DNA of 6,539 nucleotides, taken from the NCBI GenBank assembly GCA_039026975.1, contig JBCCLI010000374.1:1-6539 (forward strand). Reading direction: 5' to 3'. Origin of the DNA: JBCBKZ01 sp039026975 (GTDB taxonomy: Bacteria; Bacteroidota; Bacteroidia; J057). This document shows, piece by piece, positions 1 to 6,539 of the stretch (within the stretch, counting starts at the first letter, position 1; each line of letters opens with the position of its first letter). Under the pieces are notes generated by a model. That model worked only from the letters and a program-made list of their open reading frames with translations, made no database searches and had not been told where the DNA came from. A program made the position numbers and the translations under genes.

Positions 1-207
1 ATTCCCATCCGTGTGATTAGCCAGTGGAGCTCCAGGATAGCGGAAGTTCATCCCCAGGTTAGCAAAGGTAGTGGAGATCAGATTGGGCAATTGATCAGGG
101 TCCACTGTCCCCTCATTCTCAGGGTCCACATTCTCGAAGTCAGGCACTTCAAATACCGTATTCTGATCAATAAACCAGGTATCTTTTAATTCTTGTAGGG
201 TAGGCAT
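1..207 (-). CDS. Hypothetical acidic protein, N-terminal 69 residues only (cut by window edge)
   Basis: I do not recognise this protein. The ATG at 207-205 opens a frame with no stop down to base 1, giving 69 residues that begin MPTLQELKDTWFIDQNTVFE. The fragment is strikingly acidic, with many Asp, Glu and Asn residues between 20 and 40 and few basic ones. It has no hydrophobic stretch resembling a signal peptide or membrane segment. Later residues include FRYPGAPLANHTDGN, which runs into the window edge. The start is supported by position: the stop of the large upstream gene (TGA at 211-209) is separated from this ATG by a single base, the usual arrangement for translational coupling. No clear Shine-Dalgarno sequence precedes it, which is common in Bacteroidota. 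Because it follows a giant signal-less FN3-type protein in a tight pair, it is likely co-expressed with it and may act in the same assembly. That role is inferred from position only. Confidence 0.75.
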   Translation of the reverse strand, partial: MPTLQELKDTWFIDQNTVFEVPDFENVDPENEGTVDPDQLPNLISTTFANLGMNFRYPGAPLANHTDGN

Positions 208-208
208 A

Positions 209-3200
209 TCAGTCTTGACTTGCTAGGGTGGCACTTAGTTGGACGGTATTTTTATTTCCAAATTCATCCCTTACCTGGATTCTATAGGTATGATCTGTTC
301 CTGAATAACTATTTTTATGAATGAAGGAATAGACTCCTGTGGGTAGCCATTCAGATACAGTTTGAAAGCCGTCCATATAATCTGCCTGATGTTGGACAAG
401 GCATTGGAGGTTGGCGTTTTGATGGCTCCACTCTACCAATACAGCTACCTGTGTATTGGGCTGGGGACTATCAAATCCATATACACTTCCTTGCTCATCT
501 ACTCTGACCCATGTTAAGCTAGTGATATCAGGAGGGACTGGTGGAGTCTGGTTAACCGCCTGTCCGGAGGAAGGAACAGCCTCCTTAGACCTAAGCCACC
601 TACCTTCATCATCTACTCCTACGGCTACCAAGGTGTAGTAATAAGGCTTTCTAGCCGCCGCCGTAGTATCTATAAACTCATAATAAGCAGGTACATCAGC
701 AGGACAGATCACTGAAAATTCATCAGATGGGTTATGCTTAATTACCTCCGTTAGTCTCCAATCAGCGGCATTAGCCTTGACATCAGTTCGGTAAAGAAGG
801 TATCCTGCTACTCGTGCATTAGGCTGCACGGCCCATCTAATGATTATCTGGTTTTCTCCTCCAATAATAGAGCTAATTACGGGTCTTTGTGGGGGAGTAG
901 TTTTGGGACAAATAACGGGAAGTGATGATGGGCTAAAGGAACTTTCCAAGCCATTCAAGCCAGTGGTCTTTAGCTTATAAAAATATACATTGTTTCCCCT
1001 CCCATTTAGGGTGGTATCAGCGTACATCAGTATATCTGAAGCAGGGGTATAAGTAGGTGATTCTCCCGGATCAGGAATTTCTGTAATTCTATCTTGGTAA
1101 GCAGGATCATTCTCTTGTATGGGTTCTCCATGTAGGCGGGTATAAACTGCTTGATTCTCAGGAATATTAGCAATTATATACATCTGGGTAGGAGTAAGAT
1201 CAACATACTGAGCCAAGGCATCATTTACATTGGGTTCATAGGTAATCTGGGATATTCTTGTAACATCAGCAGGAGGGAAGCCTTGGTTTTGCAGAGAAAC
1301 ATAATCCACCGTGTCCCCTCCAGCACGCCTGGTGTTATCTTCCAAGAATAAGGAGGTATCCATAGCCCTATACAGGTAGTGTACTACTTCAAGGCCTGTT
1401 TTCTCCCACCTAACATAGTAGGTGGATTTAGCATGTACATCTGCTGGGGAAGCCTTATCAAGCGCCACCTCCTGATAGGTAGGCATACTAGGAGCGGGAG
1501 GTGCTTGCTGGTAGATAGCCATGATAGAAGCAGGAGTAGAGGTGGCCCCTTCCATTCCATTTATACTTGCACATACCCCTACCTGCCCATATCTTGAAGG
1601 ATCATTCAGACTTAGGGCTAGCTGTGGAAAGGCGGGTTGAGGAATATATAGGGTGTACCCTTCATCTACCTTAGGGGTAGTAGCGGTGGGAATAGGTCTT
1701 ACTTCAGTATGATGTAAAATATCAGTAGCGTGCCAATTAGCAGCTACTCCATAATTAATAAATCCGGCTTTATCCGGTAATACTGAAATGCTGACTCCCT
1801 TATTCACGGCGGGCATCATGGAAAGATCCTGCTCACTCTTTAGAATCGTTAGGCGGACTTCCTCTCCGGCTGTCTGGGTAAGGACTAAAAAGGATTTATT
1901 TTTCTGTTTCAGCCAGCTTAACCGTAATACATTCTCTTCTAGTCCCACACTCCCTTCTACCCTTACAGTTAGAATCCACACAGGTATTTGTTGATAGGTG
2001 GGTAAGAGTGGATACGCAAGTACCTCTTGTGGGGTAAGAGCAAGCTCCGAGTAGGGCAGAAACCCTTCACCAATACTTGTTATAGTTCCCTGATAGGTAT
2101 TTAGCCATCCCTCTACCAGGAATACCTGAAAGGCATCTACTTCCTTAGTATGAAGCTGAGCTTCAACTGGCCACTCCCATTGTACTTTCAAAGCCGAGAT
2201 TTGATTACTCCCCAGCCAGTTAATATCCTCCTGGGAGAGCTGTTGGTTGGTAGAAGTAGCTAAGCCTGTGGAATTTGTAGGTGGAATGTAGGTAGCATAA
2301 TCTAAAAAAACGGCTGATACATTCACCGGAGCTAAAGGTGGAGCCACGGTCTCTGTGTAGCTTTTGAACCCGCTAAATTCACTCTCTCTCCCAAACAAGT
2401 CTATCGCGCCTACCTGATATTGGTAGGGGCCGGCGGCAGATGGAGAGTCAAGGTAATACTGCCGTTTCTCCATCCATTTTTTAGGGACAGCAGATTCTCC
2501 CTGAACGGAGCGTTTAGCAGAGATAAGGACAGGCGATTCCTGGGTTAGCCAGTTTGCGGAACCAGAAGTAGCTTTGCGCTGAATATGATAGGCAACTGGA
2601 TGCTGCGGTAGTAGCTTGATATCTGGATTTTCATTGGCTTTCCAACTCAGCCCTACTTGAAAGGGGATGATCTTCTTCTTTCCATCCTGATAATTCATAG
2701 TCCCACCTGGCACGTATTCACAGCGGAGATCATCTGGTTTCTCCAATGGATAGGGAGATATTCCCTGTTTTACCCCACATATTTCAGTGCTTTGAGTAAA
2801 GTATGGAGGTTCTTCGAAATCATAGTGTATCCTGGAAAGAATAAGGGCTCCACCAATAATTCTGATTTCATTTATGGGTGCATTAATGTGCAGCCTGATT
2901 AATTGGGCTTGTTTGCTTATGACTACTCTTTCTTGATAGGTAAGGTAATAATCCCTAAAGGCTTGTACCTCCACTTTTTTTGATGAATTAGTCCTCATCA
3001 CCCACAACTGTACTTCAGTTACAGGATGGACAAACCTGAAAGCAGTTTGACTGCCTAGCCTTAACCCTAAGGTAGTTCTAGCCTCTTCATTAGGCTGAGA
3101 AACAACCTCCGCATCCTTTGGATGATGGAAATATAACCCTTCCAATATGAATCTACTGGAAATTTTTTGGCCAAGTTCTAATTGGTCAAAGCTGATTTGC

Positions 3201-4273
3201 TTATCCAGTTTTCTCATATTCCACTCAGGCCAAATGGTCTCAATCCTGTAATCATAGTAAATGTGGCTCTCAGGAGGATGATCCACATAATACATATCAA
3301 ATACCTTAGCAATGGGCACGTGTAAACACTGGGCGAGCAGCATATCATAAATAGCTACCTGGGTAGTCTGGCCTGAAGGGTTTCTTCTTTTCTCTTTTCT
3401 CGTAGCCTCAAAGGTGGTCCAGCCATGAGGTCTACTTATGCCCTCAGCAAAAATTTCCTTAAGTAAGGAGGCAAGCTTCTGTATATTAGAAGATGATACA
3501 GAAGAAACACTTTTATTCTTTTTTGTGCCTTTGGTAGTAGATAGCCTACACTCAATTATATCATGGTCAATTTTAGGGGTGATTTCAGAAACAGTGAGGG
3601 GAGTGGCTTTATCTCTCAATGTAATAGGTAACCCGCAACCACAATCAAGCTTTATTTCTTCCCACGGTCTTGCCTCTACTGGAGAACATATCCACACATT
3701 TAAAGCTGACAGGAGAATTTCTTCCCCTGAAATGATCATTCCGGTAGCCCCTTCTACATCGAAGTAAATGTCTTTCCAGCCCTCATAAGTTCCTAAAACG
3801 GACTGTGGATAGGTATGTGCTTCCCCATAGAGTACCGTAATGTCAAAACGTGATTCCTGTCTAATTAATAACCCTAGTTCTATTCTATCAACAGGACGGC
3901 TAAACTGGACTTCAATCCCCCCTTTAGGAATGAAAGCAACTTTCCTTTCCGTGTTCCCATGGATTACTTTTGTCAGGATTTTCCTTCCGATTCCCCCTAA
4001 AGGAAAAAATTGAAATTTCACATCATATATACCTTGGATACTATATACCTCATACAGTATGGGGTCATCTGGTTTTTTTTCACTCTCAATTTCCCACACA
4101 TAATGGTTTTGAAGGAAACTCTCCCTCCTAAAGAGTTTGGTACAAACCGGAAATCCTAGTTTATCATTAAAGGCCCACCGTAGGTGTATACCTTCCTCTA
4201 TTCCATCTGAGCCATTGGTTCCATGACCTATGAGCCTTAGATGGTGTGGATCTGAGACATACGTTTCCTCCAT
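209..4273 (-). CDS. Giant cytoplasmic multidomain protein with jelly-roll-like and fibronectin type III-like modules, function unknown
   Basis: This is a complete 1354-residue ORF, with an in-frame TAA just upstream of the ATG and a TGA stop. Residues 1-50 form a compact block with the motif DGIEEGIHLRWAF, then LGFP, then LFRR. Residues about 118-197 and 408-487 are two all-beta segments of equal length with the shared pattern F-x-x-P-V followed by alternating hydrophobics, probably duplicated jelly-roll (carbohydrate-binding-like) domains. Between them lie a CGCG motif (211-214), a Ser/Lys-rich linker (244-262), a probable helix (263-278) and a YYVD...YDYRI segment (328-344). From about 511 to the end, FN3-like modules follow: 511-640, a diverged stretch 644-918, 924-1120 with a large insertion, 1126-1240 and 1244-1350. 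Cues include YQYQVGAIDLFGRES, VYFYKLKTTGLNGLES, PYYYTLVAVG, YRIQVRDEFGN and Pro-rich linkers. There is no signal peptide, transmembrane segment or type IX secretion C-terminal domain. FN3 arrays usually mediate binding or act as spacers. A tail-fibre or baseplate-like role in a phage or injection particle is possible but unproven. Confidence 0.9.
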   Translation of the reverse strand: MEETYVSDPHHLRLIGHGTNGSDGIEEGIHLRWAFNDKLGFPVCTKLFRRESFLQNHYVWEIESEKKPDDPILYEVYSIQGIYDVKFQFFPLGGIGRKILTKVIHGNTERKVAFIPKGGIEVQFSRPVDRIELGLLIRQESRFDITVLYGEAHTYPQSVLGTYEGWKDIYFDVEGATGMIISGEEILLSALNVWICSPVEARPWEEIKLDCGCGLPITLRDKATPLTVSEITPKIDHDIIECRLSTTKGTKKNKSVSSVSSSNIQKLASLLKEIFAEGISRPHGWTTFEATRKEKRRNPSGQTTQVAIYDMLLAQCLHVPIAKVFDMYYVDHPPESHIYYDYRIETIWPEWNMRKLDKQISFDQLELGQKISSRFILEGLYFHHPKDAEVVSQPNEEARTTLGLRLGSQTAFRFVHPVTEVQLWVMRTNSSKKVEVQAFRDYYLTYQERVVISKQAQLIRLHINAPINEIRIIGGALILSRIHYDFEEPPYFTQSTEICGVKQGISPYPLEKPDDLRCEYVPGGTMNYQDGKKKIIPFQVGLSWKANENPDIKLLPQHPVAYHIQRKATSGSANWLTQESPVLISAKRSVQGESAVPKKWMEKRQYYLDSPSAAGPYQYQVGAIDLFGRESEFSGFKSYTETVAPPLAPVNVSAVFLDYATYIPPTNSTGLATSTNQQLSQEDINWLGSNQISALKVQWEWPVEAQLHTKEVDAFQVFLVEGWLNTYQGTITSIGEGFLPYSELALTPQEVLAYPLLPTYQQIPVWILTVRVEGSVGLEENVLRLSWLKQKNKSFLVLTQTAGEEVRLTILKSEQDLSMMPAVNKGVSISVLPDKAGFINYGVAANWHATDILHHTEVRPIPTATTPKVDEGYTLYIPQPAFPQLALSLNDPSRYGQVGVCASINGMEGATSTPASIMAIYQQAPPAPSMPTYQEVALDKASPADVHAKSTYYVRWEKTGLEVVHYLYRAMDTSLFLEDNTRRAGGDTVDYVSLQNQGFPPADVTRISQITYEPNVNDALAQYVDLTPTQMYIIANIPENQAVYTRLHGEPIQENDPAYQDRITEIPDPGESPTYTPASDILMYADTTLNGRGNNVYFYKLKTTGLNGLESSFSPSSLPVICPKTTPPQRPVISSIIGGENQIIIRWAVQPNARVAGYLLYRTDVKANAADWRLTEVIKHNPSDEFSVICPADVPAYYEFIDTTAAARKPYYYTLVAVGVDDEGRWLRSKEAVPSSGQAVNQTPPVPPDITSLTWVRVDEQGSVYGFDSPQPNTQVAVLVEWSHQNANLQCLVQHQADYMDGFQTVSEWLPTGVYSFIHKNSYSGTDHTYRIQVRDEFGNKNTVQLSATLASQD

Positions 4274-4326
4274 AGCTTATTATTAGACTATGCTGTATCA
4301 AAAATGAGTAATATATGATAGCGTAT

Positions 4327-4348
4327 GTTTCTATTTAGGAATAGAAAC
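4327..4348. promoter_or_regulatory. Perfect 9-bp inverted repeat in divergent intergenic region, candidate operator
   Basis: GTTTCTATT (4327-4335) and AATAGAAAC (4340-4348) are exact reverse complements separated by TAGG. The centre lies about 65 bp upstream of the start of the giant minus-strand gene and about 218 bp upstream of the decarboxylase start. The stem would have only two G-C pairs and no following T-run, so a terminator is unlikely. A protein-binding operator, or a weak leader hairpin in the minus-strand transcript, fits better. No regulator gene is visible in the window, so the binding partner is unknown. Confidence 0.4.
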
Positions 4349-4377
4349 TATTAGAGGAGAAATCTACAGGGAATTAC

Positions 4378-4387
4378 TAATCGATTA
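4378..4387. repeat. 10-bp perfect palindrome TAATCGATTA
   Basis: TAATCGATTA reads the same on both strands and sits between the giant gene and the decarboxylase, about 30 bp from the larger inverted repeat. The first base also begins an alternative pairing of TAAT with ATTA nearby. It could be a second operator, but short AT-rich palindromes are frequent by chance in such DNA, so the support is weak. Confidence 0.2.
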
Positions 4388-4398
4388 TTAGGATGATC

Positions 4399-4406
4399 CA
4401 AAAATA
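4399..4406 (-). promoter_or_regulatory. Possible Bacteroidota -7 promoter box for the giant minus-strand gene
   Basis: Read on the minus strand this is TATTTTTG, an exact match to the TAnnTTTG motif recognised by the primary sigma factor of Bacteroidota. The nearest upstream TTG (plus-strand CAA at 4422-4424) leaves a 15-nt spacer, shorter than the roughly 19-21 nt expected, so the -33 element is poor. Transcription from here would give a leader of about 120 nt containing the 4327-4348 inverted repeat. The motif is loose, so this is a weak call. Confidence 0.2.
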
Positions 4407-4555
4407 GGAATATTCAATTAGCAACTTGCACTAAATAAATCAATTCTCGTATTATCCCAAAACTTTTCTCAAATTAGGATTTTAAATCATATACGGTTCT
4501 TACCAAAGCTTCAAGCCAGCATATTCAAGATCCGTTACGCAAATAGTATCCCCGT

Positions 4556-6019
4556 ATGTCCCTAGATGTAAGCCAAGAAATATTCGAGAAGCTTCTTCAA
4601 AGAAGCAATGAACTTATTCTTAAGCAATTCCAAGATGTATCTGCTATTAAGGGATACCATTCCTATCCTCAGCCAGAAGTGGAAGCTTGGTTTGATGAGC
4701 CGTTACCTAGAAAAGGGATGGGGGCTGAGGCACTCTTTCAAGAGGTACAGGAGAAAGTCATTCATCCAGCTACCGGAAACCTGGGACCTCATATGTATGC
4801 GTATGTGATGGCGGGCGGAACCCAAATGTCTATCATTGCTGAGCAGTTAGCCGCCACCATCAACCAGAATAATACCAAGTGGCACCTGGCGCCTTCTATG
4901 CATGAAATAGAAAAGCGGGTCGTCAGATGGACCGGAGAGCTGATGCAGCTCCCCTATCATGAAGCAGGTATCATGGTCAGTGGGGGATCAGCGGCCAATC
5001 TTGCTGGCTTGCAAGTGGCCCGGAATGTGTTCTTTGAACAGCAGGATGTCCGGAGAAAGGGACTATTCGGTCAGAAACCCTTTGTGGTATATGCCTCCAA
5101 GGAAGTGCATGGGTGTGTGGACAAGAGCCTGGATACCCTGGGAATAGGCTTGGATAACCTCCGTAGGTTACCCGTACATGAAGACTACACCCTGGATCTG
5201 GAAGCCTTAGAAACCCACATTCAGGATGATGCAGCTGCTGGCCTACAGCCTTTCTGTATCATTGGAAATGCAGGGACAGTGAATACTGGGGCCATTGATC
5301 CGCTGGATGCCTTAGCGGACATAGCAGAAAAGTATCAGTTGTGGTTTCACGTAGATGGAGCCTATGGCGGACTGGCCTCAGCCATTCCGAGCCTAAGGAA
5401 GCTGTATAATGGCATAGAAAGAGCAGATTCTATCGCGCTGGATTTCCATAAGTGGCTGTATCAACCCTTTGAGGCGGGCTGTCTGCTGGTGAAGGGTTGG
5501 GAAACCTTAAAGAAGGCCTATTTTAAGAAAGCTGATTACCTGGATACTGCCTTCGAACCAGATCAGGGGAAGCGCATAGATTTTAATGAGCACTACTTCC
5601 AATTGTCCAGGAATGCCAAAGCCTTTAAAGTCTGGATGAGCCTTAAGTTTTATGGGGCAGACAGAATGGTGGAGATGATCCAACAAGATATTACCCTTAC
5701 CCACTACCTGGCAAAAAAGGTAAAGGCATCTAGGGATTTCCGGCTCAAGTCAGTTTCAGAATTAGCAGTAGCTTGCTTCCAATACACGGCAGCCTTAACA
5801 GATCAGCAAGCTATCATTCGTTTAAACCAGCAACTTATCCCAGCCCTGGAAGAAGATGGGCGGGTATTCATAGCAGGTACAAAGCTACACGGAGAATTTG
5901 TGATAAGGGCTTGCCTGATCAACCATAGGAAAACTGAAGAATCTACTAATTATTTATTAGATGTAATCAGAGAAGTAGGTCAGCTCATCCTCACAAAACA
6001 AGTACCTATAGCCAAATAA
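4556..6019 (+). CDS. Group II PLP-dependent amino acid decarboxylase, substrate unassigned
   Basis: This 487-residue protein matches the usual length (about 470-500) of the pyridoxal-dependent decarboxylase family that includes aromatic amino acid, tyrosine and diaminobutyrate decarboxylases. These enzymes remove the alpha-carboxylate of an L-amino acid to give an amine, and are cytosolic dimers. Visible landmarks are the N-terminal substrate-side block YAYVMAGGT (81-89) with INQNNTKW (102-109), the phosphate-binding SGGSAANLAGL (142-152), His185 in the cofactor-stacking position, NAGTVNTGAIDPL (238-250), Asp267 in HVDGAYGG for the pyridine nitrogen, the Schiff-base Lys299 in DFHKW, and SRNAKAFKVWMSLKFYG (351-367). 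All key residues are present, so it should be active. The ATG at 4556 is the first possible start, because an in-frame TAG lies at 4544-4546. It faces away from the giant gene and precedes a flavin reductase. The sequence alone does not fix the substrate. Database labels such as aspartate aminotransferase family would reflect the shared fold only. Confidence 0.93.
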   Translation: MSLDVSQEIFEKLLQRSNELILKQFQDVSAIKGYHSYPQPEVEAWFDEPLPRKGMGAEALFQEVQEKVIHPATGNLGPHMYAYVMAGGTQMSIIAEQLAATINQNNTKWHLAPSMHEIEKRVVRWTGELMQLPYHEAGIMVSGGSAANLAGLQVARNVFFEQQDVRRKGLFGQKPFVVYASKEVHGCVDKSLDTLGIGLDNLRRLPVHEDYTLDLEALETHIQDDAAAGLQPFCIIGNAGTVNTGAIDPLDALADIAEKYQLWFHVDGAYGGLASAIPSLRKLYNGIERADSIALDFHKWLYQPFEAGCLLVKGWETLKKAYFKKADYLDTAFEPDQGKRIDFNEHYFQLSRNAKAFKVWMSLKFYGADRMVEMIQQDITLTHYLAKKVKASRDFRLKSVSELAVACFQYTAALTDQQAIIRLNQQLIPALEEDGRVFIAGTKLHGEFVIRACLINHRKTEESTNYLLDVIREVGQLILTKQVPIAK

Positions 6020-6075
6020 ATAAGTATCAACCGCTACATATATTTTGCTAACCCACTCTCACTAAAAAATAGTAA

Positions 6076-6101
6076 CCTAAGTGAAGGGTCTAGCGCTTAG
6101 G
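6076..6101 (+). terminator. Hairpin between decarboxylase and reductase, possible weak terminator
   Basis: CCTAAGTG (6076-6083) can pair with CGCTTAGG (6094-6101), giving 8 pairs including one G-U, around a 10-nt loop. It starts 56 nt after the decarboxylase stop and ends 18 nt before the reductase ATG. The downstream sequence is A/T-rich, but its only T-run (TTTT at 6111-6114) is 9 nt away, so intrinsic termination would be inefficient. It could instead be a leader hairpin that affects reductase translation. Confidence 0.3.
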
Positions 6102-6119
6102 ATTAGATAATTTTAACGT

Positions 6120-6539
6120 ATGAAGAAAATATTAGTCTTTGGTGCGAGTAATAGTGCCAGTTCCATCAATAAACAGCTGGCTTTTTATGCCGCTTCTACC
6201 ATTAATGGTGCGGAGAAAACGTATATAGATTTGAAAGATTTTCCTCTCCCGCTGTATTGTATAGATGATCAGAAGGCAGAAGGTTTTCCAGAAAAGGCTT
6301 CTGAGTTTCATCAATTGCTGGAGAATCATGACGGCTATATCATTTCTCTAGCGGAACATAACCATAATTTCACCTCGGTATTCAAGAATATCATAGATTG
6401 GGTATCCAGAATGGATAGGAACATGTGGAAGGGAAAACCCATGTTATTATTGAGCACTTCCCCAGGCGGTAGGGGTGGGAGAAATGTAATGGACATTGCC
6501 CTCTCCAGCATGAAAATGATGGGAGCTAATATTACAGGG
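6120..6539 (+). CDS. NADPH-dependent FMN reductase family flavoprotein, N-terminal 140 residues (cut by window edge)
   Basis: The ATG at 6120 opens a frame without a stop to the window end, giving 140 residues of a protein whose family is usually about 175-190 long, so roughly the last 40 residues are missing. It has a flavodoxin-like fold: the first beta strand KKILVFG leads into the flavin phosphate-binding loop ASNSASSIN (9-17). AEHNHNFTSVFKNIIDW (78-94) corresponds to the family's PEYN...LKNxIDW signature, and STSPGGRGG (112-120) to the loop that contacts the isoalloxazine ring. The first position of the signature is Ala78 where Pro is usual, and the Tyr is replaced by His80. Family members bind FMN and use NAD(P)H to reduce FMN, quinones or azo dyes. 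The physiological substrate cannot be read from this fragment. It lies 100 bp after the decarboxylase on the same strand, with a hairpin between, so co-transcription is uncertain. Confidence 0.9.
   Translation, partial: MKKILVFGASNSASSINKQLAFYAASTINGAEKTYIDLKDFPLPLYCIDDQKAEGFPEKASEFHQLLENHDGYIISLAEHNHNFTSVFKNIIDWVSRMDRNMWKGKPMLLLSTSPGGRGGRNVMDIALSSMKMMGANITG

Noticed and set aside
209..500. Type IX secretion sorting domain at the C-terminus of the giant protein
   Set aside because: The C-terminus reads as an ordinary FN3-like closing strand (YRIQVRDEFGN then a short tail), and the protein has no N-terminal signal peptide.
1450..2945. Recurring TYQ tripeptide in the giant protein (residues about 445, 726, 759 and 932)
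   Set aside because: The copies are unevenly spaced and lie in unrelated sequence contexts, so they do not define a repeat unit.
456..3767. Several plus-strand ORFs of 60-109 codons lying opposite the giant minus-strand gene
   Set aside because: They are antisense shadows of a long, well-supported coding frame. Their translations show no domain-like pattern and they lack convincing starts.
4299..4306. CATTTTTG on the minus strand as a -7 box close to the giant gene's start
   Set aside because: It has one mismatch to TAnnTTTG, and no TTG or TTTG lies at a suitable upstream distance.
4608..5704. Short ORFs in other frames within the decarboxylase gene
   Set aside because: They overlap a complete enzyme with all catalytic motifs intact. 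Their translations are composition artefacts.
6039..6047. TATATTTTG as a plus-strand -7 box for the reductase
   Set aside because: The TA and TTTG parts are three bases apart instead of two, and no -33 element is present upstream.
6132..6329. 65-codon minus-strand ORF near the right end
   Set aside because: It is antisense to the flavoprotein gene, whose frame carries clear family motifs.

Overview
The window looks like chromosomal DNA from a member of the Bacteroidota, perhaps Cytophagales-like. The composition is moderately AT-rich, the ATG starts lack a recognisable Shine-Dalgarno sequence and have A/T-rich leaders, and the proteins have the general character of that phylum. This placement is an inference, because no rRNA or diagnostic marker is present.

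Layout: two gene blocks point away from each other around a 282-bp intergenic region (4274-4555). The left block is on the minus strand. It holds a complete gene for a 1354-residue, signal-less, multidomain beta-sandwich protein with fibronectin type III (FN3)-like modules (4273 down to 209). One base beyond its stop is the start of a second, acidic ORF (207 down to 1) that runs off the window. The spacing suggests a translationally coupled operon. The right block is on the plus strand. It holds a group II pyridoxal-phosphate (PLP)-dependent amino acid decarboxylase (4556-6019) and, 100 bp later, the first 140 codons of an NADPH-dependent FMN reductase-family flavoprotein (6120 to the window end).

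Regulatory signals are modest. The divergent intergenic region carries a perfect 9-bp inverted repeat with a 4-nt gap (4327-4348), a 10-bp palindrome (4378-4387), and one match to the Bacteroidota -7 promoter motif on the minus strand (4399-4406) with a badly spaced -33 element. A CCTAAG-type hairpin (6076-6101) lies between the decarboxylase and the reductase.

The two right-hand genes are ordinary metabolic enzymes, and nothing in the sequence ties them functionally to the left block. The part most likely to be under-described is the left block. Its giant protein has two probable copies of a jelly-roll-like domain followed by several FN3-like modules, no export signal, and a coupled acidic partner of unknown family. 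That combination suggests a structural or adhesive part of a cytoplasmically assembled particle such as a phage tail or contractile injection system, but no such genes are visible here and the role is speculative. No tRNA, rRNA, CRISPR array, insertion sequence or attachment site was seen.
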